Below, piece by piece: positions 1 to 6,562 of a DNA stretch of 11,084 nt. The position numbers and the translations under genes were made by a program. How positions within the stretch are numbered: position 1 is the stretch's first letter; every line of letters starts with the position of its first letter. Source of the DNA: JAYZDP01 sp036337765 (GTDB lineage: Bacteria > Acidobacteriota > Thermoanaerobaculia > Multivoradales > Multivoraceae); the NCBI GenBank assembly GCA_036337765.1, contig JAYZDP010000059.1, positions 1-11,084 on the forward strand. The letters run 5' to 3'. The notes beneath the pieces were generated by a model. The model saw only the letters and a program-made list of their open reading frames with translations, had not been told where the DNA came from and made no database searches.

Positions 1-404
1 CTGTGCTGACCCTGCCGGAAGTGGACTCGCCGGACGTCGAGGTCATGGCTATGGAGGTCGATGTGCGGGCGCCGACACCGAGCGAGGGCCCCTCGGAGTC
101 CTTCCGCTACGCCCGCGCCGGCCACCGCGAGATCGTTGCGACGAGTGACGAGGTAGCCTTGACGATGAGTCTCGATCGTGCCGACGCGCACCACGGGGAG
201 CTGGTCGTCGGTCACCTCCGTGACCGCACTCGAAGCACGGGCCTCGCCGACGTGACGGTTCACATCTCGGACGAACGCAAAACGCTGGCCTCGACCCTTA
301 CCAACCAACTCGGCGACTTCCACATCGAAGTTCCCACTGGTGAGGGAACCCTGCTCACCGTGATGCTCGAGCCCGGGCGTCAGATCCGCATCCGGCTGGC
401 CTAG
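1..404 (+). CDS. Carboxypeptidase-regulatory-like (transthyretin-like) beta-domain protein, probably 5'-truncated
   Basis: The visible part is 133 residues from a GTG at position 3, but the frame is open to the window edge, so this is probably the C-terminal part of a longer protein. Residues about 65-131 look like one carboxypeptidase-regulatory/prealbumin-like beta-sandwich: a GHLRD strand, then GLADVTVHI, then LASTLTNQLGDFHIEVP, the usual spacing of a 'variable strand - T..(N/D)..G.F.' module. The part before it (residues 1-60) is acidic, proline-rich and without a clear fold. No signal peptide or membrane segment is seen in the visible part. The stop TAG (402-404) shares its last base with the GTG start of the sigma factor gene, so the two are co-transcribed and probably translationally coupled. 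A role as partner or modulator of the sigma factor is inferred from this coupling only. The beta-domain call is moderately sure; the function is unknown. Confidence 0.6.
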   Translation, partial: VLTLPEVDSPDVEVMAMEVDVRAPTPSEGPSESFRYARAGHREIVATSDEVALTMSLDRADAHHGELVVGHLRDRTRSTGLADVTVHISDERKTLASTLTNQLGDFHIEVPTGEGTLLTVMLEPGRQIRIRLA

Positions 405-1012
405 TGGCCATCCCTGAGAAGGGATCCCGACCTCCCGGCTCCCCGGACGCGTCGCGGCGCGACGCGGAGCTGGTCGATGCCTGTCTCGCTCGCACTCCCG
501 GTTCGTGGGAGACCCTAGTCCAGCGGTATCAACGCCTCGTCTACTCAATCATCCACAACAGCGGGGCGGCGAGGCGTGAAGAGTCCGACGTCTTTCAAGC
601 CGTCTGGTTCGACGTCTTCAACGAGCTCAGCCGCCTGTGCAATCGAGACTCCGCCAAGGCTTGGATCTCGACCGTCACCCGCCACAAGTGCTACCACTGG
701 CGTCTCAAGAAGCGCCGTCTGCCCGACGAACTCGACAACGACTGGGTTGCCCTGCTCCCAGACCAGGGTGACCTTCCGCCCGAGATCATCGAAGACATCG
801 AGCGCGGTACGGAGATCCGAGCCGCTATCGACTCTCTGCCGTACAAGTGCCGCTGCCTCCTGACCGCGCTCTTCCTGGTCGACCCGCCGCGCCCCTACAA
901 GGAGATTGCCAAAAGCCTGGGCATGGCGACCGGGTCGATCGGAGCCCAGCGGGCCCGCTGCCTCCAACGGCTCAAGGCAGCTCTGACGCGGCGAGGAATC
1001 GATGCCAGCTGA
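404..1012 (+). CDS. ECF-like sigma-70 family RNA polymerase sigma factor
   Basis: This 202-residue cytoplasmic protein has the two-domain plan of extracytoplasmic-function sigma factors. Region 2 spans about residues 35-105 (WETLVQRYQRLVYSII, then ESDVFQAVWFDVF, the core-binding and -10-recognition helices). It ends in a basic stretch with HKCYHWR. An acidic linker follows, then region 4 at about 136-195 with a helix-turn-helix (YKEIAKSLGMATGSIGAQRA) for -35 recognition. The length fits ECF factors (about 170-210 aa). The start is a GTG overlapping the stop of the upstream beta-domain gene in a TAGTG arrangement. No good Shine-Dalgarno is visible, which suits translational coupling. No zinc-finger anti-sigma gene lies downstream; the next gene converges from the other strand. 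Regulation may therefore lie upstream of the window. From memory, sigma factors of this kind in acidobacterial and myxobacterial genomes often sit beside beta-domain and CHAT-protease genes; this could not be checked here. Confidence 0.85.
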   Translation: MAIPEKGSRPPGSPDASRRDAELVDACLARTPGSWETLVQRYQRLVYSIIHNSGAARREESDVFQAVWFDVFNELSRLCNRDSAKAWISTVTRHKCYHWRLKKRRLPDELDNDWVALLPDQGDLPPEIIEDIERGTEIRAAIDSLPYKCRCLLTALFLVDPPRPYKEIAKSLGMATGSIGAQRARCLQRLKAALTRRGIDAS

Positions 1013-1013
1013 C

Positions 1014-1026
1014 GCCGGACGCCGGC
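1014..1026. other. Short inverted repeat between convergent genes
   Basis: GCCGG-acg-CCGGC forms a perfect 5-bp GC stem with a 3-nt loop. It sits in the 13-bp gap between the convergent stops of the sigma factor gene (TGA, 1010-1012) and the HlyD gene (TAG on the - strand, 1026-1028). It could help end transcription from both sides, but there is no T-tract on either strand and such short repeats occur by chance in GC-rich DNA. Confidence 0.2.
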
Positions 1027-2180
1027 TAAGCGCCTTCGACCATCCTGCCTACCGACCGAAGCACCAGCACGGCGGGCGTCACAGCCTCGACCTCGACTTC
1101 GAGCTCGCCTGGCAGGCCGTGCTCGAGCACGATGCCATCCGGCACCGATTTGATCGTCAGCTCGACCCGCACCCGCCCATCGCGCGTCTCCGACCCGACC
1201 TGATTCACGATCGCGGCGACGGTGCCGTACTGCGTCCACGAGTAGCCGTCGAGGCGGAGCCGGGCACTCTGACCTTCGCGAATCCGGCCGAACGCCTCTG
1301 ACGGCGCGAACTCGGCGACCACGTGCTTGGCTCCGCTGGGAACGATCGTGAAAAGCCTCTCGCCCGCTTCCACGAATCCCCCAGGGCGCATGTGCTGGGC
1401 AACGTCTCCGAGAGTTCCCGAGATTGCGGCCTTGATCTGCCTTTTCTCGAGCTCCACTCCCAGCCGCGCCTCGGTAGAGGCAGAACGTGAGATGCCGCCC
1501 TCAAGCTGGCTCGCGCGCTGCTCCAGGCCCTCGATCTCGGCGATCTTCGCCCGCTCCAAGGCTACATTCTCCTCCCTGGCTCTCTGGATCTGAAGTCCGA
1601 GCGAAGTCGCCGTTGCGCGCTCGACCTTCTCCTTAGCGACATCCGCGCCGAGTTCCTGGTCTGAGTAGAGCTTCTCATCGAAGAGCTTGCGCGACCTCGC
1701 AAGGTTATTCTCGGCCTCCTCCAGGCGAGCCTGAGCGGCGCTGTGCTGCGCCTGTCGCTGTTCCACCTCGATCTCGTGTCCCCGGCGCATGCCGGCCAGC
1801 GCCGAGAGCTGCGCCTCGATCTGGCGCCGCAGTCCCTCGAGCTCCGTTTGGCTCGATTGACGAGTCGTTACTTCCTCCTCGAGCTTGAGCTCTTCCGTCT
1901 CCGCCTCGAGCACGAGCAGGACATCACCGCGTTCGACGTGTTTGCCGAGCGTGACGTAACTGGTCAGGATCTGCCCGTTCACGGGTGCATCGACCGAGTG
2001 ACTGGCCGTTATCACCTCCACGCGAGCCTCTTCGCTGACCTCGAACACCGTCACCTGGGCCGAGGCGAACCACATCAACCAGGCCGCGACCAGAAGGGCC
2101 GCGATCGCAAGCACGCTTCCAGACAGCCGGAAGCCGTCGGCCGCGAGCGACCGCATCGATCTCGAGAACGGGATGGCCAT
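1026..2180 (-). CDS. HlyD-family periplasmic adaptor (membrane-fusion) protein
   Basis: This inner-membrane-anchored adaptor would link a cytoplasmic-membrane exporter to an outer-membrane channel. From the ATG at 2180 it has 384 residues. In order it shows one N-terminal membrane helix (about 20-42, SVLAIAALLVAAWLMWF), the first lipoyl/barrel half (about 57-93, with SVDAPVNGQI and GKHVERGDVLLVLEA), a long charged heptad-rich coiled coil (about 95-245), the second lipoyl half (KAAISGTLGDV to LFTIVP) and a C-terminal beta-barrel (about 285-375). A TTG at 2192 would add four residues; neither start has a clear Shine-Dalgarno, and I prefer the ATG. The gene lies about 50 bp after the SelD fusion and may be the last gene of that unit. 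No ABC transporter, RND pump or TolC gene is in the window, so substrate and partner cannot be named. The family call is firm. Confidence 0.88.
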   Translation of the reverse strand: MAIPFSRSMRSLAADGFRLSGSVLAIAALLVAAWLMWFASAQVTVFEVSEEARVEVITASHSVDAPVNGQILTSYVTLGKHVERGDVLLVLEAETEELKLEEEVTTRQSSQTELEGLRRQIEAQLSALAGMRRGHEIEVEQRQAQHSAAQARLEEAENNLARSRKLFDEKLYSDQELGADVAKEKVERATATSLGLQIQRAREENVALERAKIAEIEGLEQRASQLEGGISRSASTEARLGVELEKRQIKAAISGTLGDVAQHMRPGGFVEAGERLFTIVPSGAKHVVAEFAPSEAFGRIREGQSARLRLDGYSWTQYGTVAAIVNQVGSETRDGRVRVELTIKSVPDGIVLEHGLPGELEVEVEAVTPAVLVLRSVGRMVEGA

Positions 2181-2230
2181 GGACGGAGACAATCATACAG
2201 AGAAGCGAATGCGCCACTCTGGGTGGCGCG

Positions 2231-4447
2231 TCAGCGCACGACGAGGGGTGCGCCGTCGTCGCGAGATTCGAGAACCGTTCCGATCCGCCAGACTTCGCCC
2301 CCTGCGAAGCGCTCGGTCACTACGGCCTCACGCTCGGCGTCGATGGCGAAGAGAAGCCCGCCCGAGGTCTGCGGATCAAAGATCAGTGCAAGCCGCTCGG
2401 GGACCGCCGCCTGGTGAATGACGATGCCCCGACGCGCCTTCTCGTTCTGCTCGTGGAACGTGCTTCGCAGACCCCGACGTAGCAGTAGCTCCGCCCCGGC
2501 AAGGACGGGCAGCTCTCCGAGCTCGATCTCCAGGCACACATCGCTGGACCGGGCCATCTCCCCCGCGTGCCCGGCCAGCCCGAAACCGGTTACATCCGTC
2601 GCCGCACTCACCCCAAGATCCCGGAGCGCCTCGAAGGCAGCGAGATTGGAGCTGACCACCGCGCGTAGGGCGTTGTGGAGCCACGCGCCCTCACAGAGCC
2701 CCTGCATGTCGGCGTGAAAGATCACACCGGTGCCGAGAGGCTTGGTCAGAAACAGCGCCTGCCCCACTACGGCGGCGTCGAGACGCAGTAGTGCATCGAC
2801 TTCCGCCAACCCGTCCACGGAGAAGCCGACCATGAGCTTCTCTGCCGTCGTGGTGTGCCCGCCCAGAAGAGTCACGGCCGCTTCGTCGAGAGCTACGCGA
2901 GCTCCCGCCAACGCCTGGTAGAGCATCTCCTCGGCCCGCTCATCGTCGAGCGAATCCGGCACCGCGACCACGGCCATGGCATGCGATGGTCGGATTCCGG
3001 TCGCCAGCAGGTCCGAGATCGCGTTGACCGCCGCTGCCCTGCCGACAACCCAGGGGTCGTCGGTGAAAGCGGAGAACATGTCGACTGTGGTCCCGCGCAC
3101 TCTGCCGTTCTCCACCCGAACCGCCGCGGCATCGTCGGCCGCGGTCATGCCGAGAACCACGTCGTCGGCGGCCGGTGCTGGCTCGAGCCGGCTCAAGGCA
3201 CGATCGAGCACGCTTTGGCCGACTTTCGCGGCGCAACCACCGCACACCATCTCCATCTGCGCCGACATCGGGGCAAATGACGCGGTCAGCCCAGCTGAAG
3301 CATCTAGCACCTGAAACCGCTGCATGAAGCGACGATCAATTCGATCCTTCAGACGCATGACCCGTGGCCCGTGCGCGGCAAGTCCCCATTTGCCCCCTAC
3401 CGCGCTACCGTCGCCGAGGTTCAACAGGGCCAGGAAATCGGTCTGCGGGCGGTAGGCCCGCAGCGACTCGCCCGCCAGCGCCGCGCGAAGATTGTCGATC
3501 AGATAGGGCCCCTGTCGAACAGCGTACACGCCTGCCTTCGGCAGGTCGGGGTGGTCGATCATCGTGGCACAGTCGCCGACCGCGAAGACGTCGTCGAATC
3601 CGTCGACTTGGAGAGTCGTTCGGGTCCGCACAAATCCCCGCTCATCGATAGGCAGAGAACCGCCGTCGAAAAGGCCGTGCCCCTTGGCGCCAGTGACCCA
3701 CATCAACAGGTCGAATGGCCGATCGGCGCCGACGTCGAGCACGGCCCGACGGTCCTCGACGCTCACGACCGCAGCGTCGCACGTCAGACGTATCCCCCGC
3801 TCTGAGGCCTTCTTCACGACCAGCCGAACGAGACGAGCGGAGGAGCCTGGGAGAATCCGAGGACCGTTGTGCAGCACCTCGACTTCGACCGCTCGCTCGA
3901 GCTCTCGACCCAGTCGCTGCTCCAGGGAGAAGGCGAGCTCCACTCCCCCAACGCCGCCACCGACGACCACCAGCCGGAAGACTCCCCCGCCTCCGGCCGA
4001 ACGCGCACGAGCGATCTCGTTGTCCACTTCGCGAACGAATGCACCGATCGGCCGCGTCGGTAGAGCCGCCTCGGCAACCCCAGGAGTGTCGAGACCTGCC
4101 ACGGTCGATCCGACATCGAACGACACCAGGCTGTACGGCACCGGCGGCCGGCCCGCAACCTCCAGCATCTGCGACGACGGATCGATCCCGGTCGCCTTCG
4201 AAAGCACGACCCTCGCACCCGCCCTGCGAGCCAAGGGCACCACATCGATCTCGAGCTCACGCGCCCGGTACTGGCCCGCGACAAAGCCAGGCACCATCCC
4301 GGAGTACACCGCTACCGGTGTGTCCAAAACTACCGTCAGCCGTGCCCGGGGAGGGGGCTCCCTCGCGAAGCGCTTGAGCACCTGCACATGGGTATGCCCC
4401 CCGCCGACGAGAACCAGGTCTCGCAGAGGTTGCTCAGGCGTCGACAT
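2231..4447 (-). CDS. selD: NDH-2-like FAD/NAD(P) oxidoreductase fused to selenide, water dikinase (SelD)
   Basis: This 738-residue fusion has two parts. Residues 1 to about 380 are a pyridine-nucleotide-disulfide-oxidoreductase-like module: an FAD site at 11-24 (LVLVGGGHTHVQVL), an NAD(P) site at 160-173 (VVVGGGVGGVELAF) and the FAD-closing VFAVGDCA at 287-294. It lacks a redox CxxxxC pair and so resembles type II NADH dehydrogenases. Residues from about 397 are a full SelD, which makes selenophosphate from selenide and ATP. The active site is CGGCAAK (402-408), with Cys405 and Lys408 in the places of E. coli Cys17 and Lys20. Further SelD landmarks are TAADDAAAV, NAISDLLATG, LLGGHTT, ATDVTGFGLAGHAGE and DPQTSGGLL. 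Cys405 is encoded by TGC, so no selenocysteine is needed there. The architecture is a known one (an N-terminal module recognised as 'Nterm_to_SelD'). The start overlaps the crotonase gene by 14 bp, implying coupling. No selenium-using gene is present in the window. Confidence 0.93.
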   Translation of the reverse strand: MSTPEQPLRDLVLVGGGHTHVQVLKRFAREPPPRARLTVVLDTPVAVYSGMVPGFVAGQYRARELEIDVVPLARRAGARVVLSKATGIDPSSQMLEVAGRPPVPYSLVSFDVGSTVAGLDTPGVAEAALPTRPIGAFVREVDNEIARARSAGGGGVFRLVVVGGGVGGVELAFSLEQRLGRELERAVEVEVLHNGPRILPGSSARLVRLVVKKASERGIRLTCDAAVVSVEDRRAVLDVGADRPFDLLMWVTGAKGHGLFDGGSLPIDERGFVRTRTTLQVDGFDDVFAVGDCATMIDHPDLPKAGVYAVRQGPYLIDNLRAALAGESLRAYRPQTDFLALLNLGDGSAVGGKWGLAAHGPRVMRLKDRIDRRFMQRFQVLDASAGLTASFAPMSAQMEMVCGGCAAKVGQSVLDRALSRLEPAPAADDVVLGMTAADDAAAVRVENGRVRGTTVDMFSAFTDDPWVVGRAAAVNAISDLLATGIRPSHAMAVVAVPDSLDDERAEEMLYQALAGARVALDEAAVTLLGGHTTTAEKLMVGFSVDGLAEVDALLRLDAAVVGQALFLTKPLGTGVIFHADMQGLCEGAWLHNALRAVVSSNLAAFEALRDLGVSAATDVTGFGLAGHAGEMARSSDVCLEIELGELPVLAGAELLLRRGLRSTFHEQNEKARRGIVIHQAAVPERLALIFDPQTSGGLLFAIDAEREAVVTERFAGGEVWRIGTVLESRDDGAPLVVR

Positions 4448-5249
4448 CTGCGAATACGGGCGCTCGCTTCTCGAAGTTGGCCTGCACCGCCTCCACTTGA
4501 TTCGGGCTGCGAATCAGGGCTCGCTGCAGCTTCTCCTCGAGCTCCAGGCCCGCACCTTCCGGTAGACCGGAGAGCTCGTTCAGGAGTCGTTTGCTGGAGC
4601 GGATCGCGTGTGGAGACTTCGACGCGATCTCCTCGGCCATCGCCAGCGCCGCGTCGAGCGGGTCTTCCTCCACCCGGGTCGCCAGACCGATCGCAACCGC
4701 CTCCTCGGCGCCGACCAGACGGCCCGTGAAGGTCAGCTCCTTCGCGATGTCCTCGCGCACAAGGTGGCGGAGTCGTTGCGGACCCGCCATGTCGGGAACG
4801 AGCCCCCACTTGATCTCCATGACCGACATCCGAGCGTCCGGCGAAACGAGGCGAATGTCCGCGCCGAGCGCGATCTGAAGCCCACCACCAAGGGCGACGC
4901 CGTGAACCGCCGCGATCACCGGCACTGGGAGTTCGTGCCAGACCCAGGCCGCCGACTGCGCGAAGTTCGCGGCTCCTACCCCTACCTGAAAGAGCGCTCC
5001 GGTGCTCGGGCCCTCCCCATCGTCCTCACGCGACATCTTGGCGAAACTGCCGAAGTCGAGGCCGGCGCAAAACGAGCGCCCCTCGCCAGACAAAACGACC
5101 GCGCGCACCGACGCATCGGCGCCGAGCTCTCGACCGGTCTCTATCAGCGCCTGGAACATCTCGGAATCCAGCGCGTTCATCTTCTCGGGCCGGCTGAGTC
5201 GGACGCGCGCCACTCCAGACTTCAGCTCGACGGTAACTCGATCAGACAT
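4434..5249 (-). CDS. Crotonase / enoyl-CoA hydratase-isomerase family protein
   Basis: This 271-residue protein matches the crotonase fold throughout. The two oxyanion-hole segments are SFCAGLDF (59-66) and HGVALGGGLQIALGADIRL (116-134). MEIKWGLVPDMAGPQRLRHL follows, and the C-terminal helices begin near EIASKSPHAIRSSKRLL. Compared with rat enoyl-CoA hydratase, the first catalytic Glu (GGGCE) is Gln125 here, while the second is kept as Glu145. Asp153 (VPDMAG) sits where dienoyl-CoA isomerases carry a catalytic Asp (AADVG). Simple hydration of enoyl-CoA is therefore uncertain, and an isomerase or other crotonase reaction is possible. The start is fixed by a perfect AAGGAG six bases upstream. 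The gene begins 17 bp after the peptidase-like gene and overlaps the SelD fusion by 14 bp. Together with the AMP-ligase two genes upstream it suggests an acyl-chain pathway, but the substrate is unknown. Confidence 0.9.
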   Translation of the reverse strand: MSDRVTVELKSGVARVRLSRPEKMNALDSEMFQALIETGRELGADASVRAVVLSGEGRSFCAGLDFGSFAKMSREDDGEGPSTGALFQVGVGAANFAQSAAWVWHELPVPVIAAVHGVALGGGLQIALGADIRLVSPDARMSVMEIKWGLVPDMAGPQRLRHLVREDIAKELTFTGRLVGAEEAVAIGLATRVEEDPLDAALAMAEEIASKSPHAIRSSKRLLNELSGLPEGAGLELEEKLQRALIRSPNQVEAVQANFEKRAPVFADVDA

Positions 5250-5255
5250 GTCTTT

Positions 5256-5261
5256 CTCCTT
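5256..5261 (-). promoter_or_regulatory. Ribosome binding site of the crotonase gene
   Basis: On the - strand AAGGAG is followed by AAAGAC and the ATG at 5249, a perfect Shine-Dalgarno with six-base spacing. It lies within the 17-bp gap after the upstream stop, so the crotonase can be initiated independently of its neighbours. It is the strongest such site in the window. Confidence 0.8.
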
Positions 5262-5266
5262 GATCT

Positions 5267-6562
5267 TCAGGCCCGAGTGAGATTTAGTGCCAAGCGTGAA
5301 AAGGCGAGCGCCACGGCCGTAGTGGTCTCGAGATCGACGGCATCCGGCCAGCGATCGTCGGGGTGATGAAACAGGCCGTTGCCGCCCAGAATCGAGACGT
5401 AGCGGCCTCCACCGTCAAATACGTTTCGGGCCTCGCCCAACGGCCGTTCTCCAACAGGCGTCTCACGTGCCGGCGTGATTCCGACGGCGTCCAGGGCCTT
5501 GACTCCCATCGAGCGCAGCTCGTCGTGCGAGGCCTGAAACAGCATGTTCGGCCCGACTGCGGCACCGAAGTTGGCCCCCAGGTGGATCCACGCGTGGGCC
5601 TCGCCGATGAGATCGGAACGCCTCTCGATGTAGTGATCGAGGCCGTAGTGACCGAGCTCGTGCCCGGTCGAGGCGACCCACTCGCTGGATCGAGCCGGGC
5701 TCGACGCGGCGACCGCGCGCATCATCTCCAGCCACACCGCGATCCCGCCACCACGCTCGGACGCACACTCCCACCACCCGCTTCTCGGCGTCATCACCAC
5801 TAGCGGTGCGAGCTCGGGATCCGTGCCTCCGATACGGGCGACGGTATTGTGAACCTCGACCGCGGTACGCACACCTGAATTGACCAACCGTACGAGGACT
5901 CGCCGTTCGGCCGCGCCCTGCAGAAGGGGCATACCCCGAGTTGGCACCTGAATCGTGGTTGGGCCGTACGGCTGGTTGTAGCTCTCGGCGTTACATAGCG
6001 CCAGCCCCGGCGGCACGTTCCAGCGCTCGCCACCGGTAACAGCGACGATGCCGATGTGGTCCGTGCGCCGGCGGTAGGCGTGGAAGTCCTCGCCCCCGGC
6101 CGAACCCGGCGGAATCGCCAGAAAACCGATCCCAGCCCTCGGGTCGCCACCCTCGCCGAGCACGCCAAACACCCCCTCCGCGAGGCTGAGAGGCGAGTCG
6201 AACAGCGGTACGCCGTCGATGATCTCCCCCTCGACGTCGACAAAGCAGCGCTCGGTGTCGATACGCCGAAAGGCCATCCCTTCGAGGTCGGCCTCGGCGC
6301 CCGTCGCCAGCGCCTCACCGAAAAGCCAGCGAGCACACTCCTGGTCCCCCCGGGAACCGGTGCGGTGGATCCCCTGGGCATCATAGTCGCCGATGACTTT
6401 CGCGATTCGGTTCTGCATCGGCTCTCTGTCGCGGCGGCTATCGACCACTCCACATCCGCCTGCCAATCCAATGAGGGGCGCGCCTAGAACCGACGTCACG
6501 AATCGCCGACGGTCGAAACCACTCTCGCTGGCCGGGCCTGATCCGCGGGTCGACACGATCAC
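5267..6562 (-). CDS. Exported M28-like peptidase homologue with altered metal site
   Basis: This 431-residue protein begins with a twin-arginine-type signal: DRRRFVTS (17-24), then a hydrophobic stretch to Cys37 (LIGLAGGCG). The Cys may be lipidated, though AGGC is an imperfect lipobox. The mature part resembles M28 Zn-aminopeptidases (DAQGIHRTGS near the start, a central domain at about 250-310, and the C-terminal FHHPDDRWPDAVDLE at 398-412 that corresponds to the last His ligand loop). The usual ligand motifs are changed: MTPRSGWWE (257-265) stands where GAHxD is expected, ASERGGG (267-273) where DDNASG is, and GHELGH (300-305) where the catalytic EE pair is. It may be a divergent peptidase with another site or a non-catalytic relative. 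The GTG start overlaps the ligase stop as GTGA. There is no Shine-Dalgarno, so translational coupling is likely. The fold is probable; the activity is unproven. Confidence 0.72.
   Translation of the reverse strand: MIVSTRGSGPASESGFDRRRFVTSVLGAPLIGLAGGCGVVDSRRDREPMQNRIAKVIGDYDAQGIHRTGSRGDQECARWLFGEALATGAEADLEGMAFRRIDTERCFVDVEGEIIDGVPLFDSPLSLAEGVFGVLGEGGDPRAGIGFLAIPPGSAGGEDFHAYRRRTDHIGIVAVTGGERWNVPPGLALCNAESYNQPYGPTTIQVPTRGMPLLQGAAERRVLVRLVNSGVRTAVEVHNTVARIGGTDPELAPLVVMTPRSGWWECASERGGGIAVWLEMMRAVAASSPARSSEWVASTGHELGHYGLDHYIERRSDLIGEAHAWIHLGANFGAAVGPNMLFQASHDELRSMGVKALDAVGITPARETPVGERPLGEARNVFDGGGRYVSILGGNGLFHHPDDRWPDAVDLETTTAVALAFSRLALNLTRA

Noticed and set aside
1743..2417. Long + strand open frame of 224 codons over hlyD and the selD end
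   Set aside because: It runs antisense across two well-recognised genes, has no family-like motifs, and is the usual mirror frame seen in GC-rich DNA.
3240..3300. Selenocysteine in the SelD active site
   Set aside because: The catalytic position in CGGCAAK is encoded by TGC, not TGA, and the frame is uninterrupted.
3564..4565. + strand open frame of 333 codons opposite the SelD fusion
   Set aside because: The translation is low-complexity Ser/Arg/Pro/Thr-rich, overlaps two confident - strand genes and ignores gene boundaries.
5267..6562. Confident lipoprotein assignment for the M28-like protein
   Set aside because: Cys37 follows a hydrophobic stretch, but AGGC lacks the usual Leu at -3, so lipidation is only mentioned as possible.
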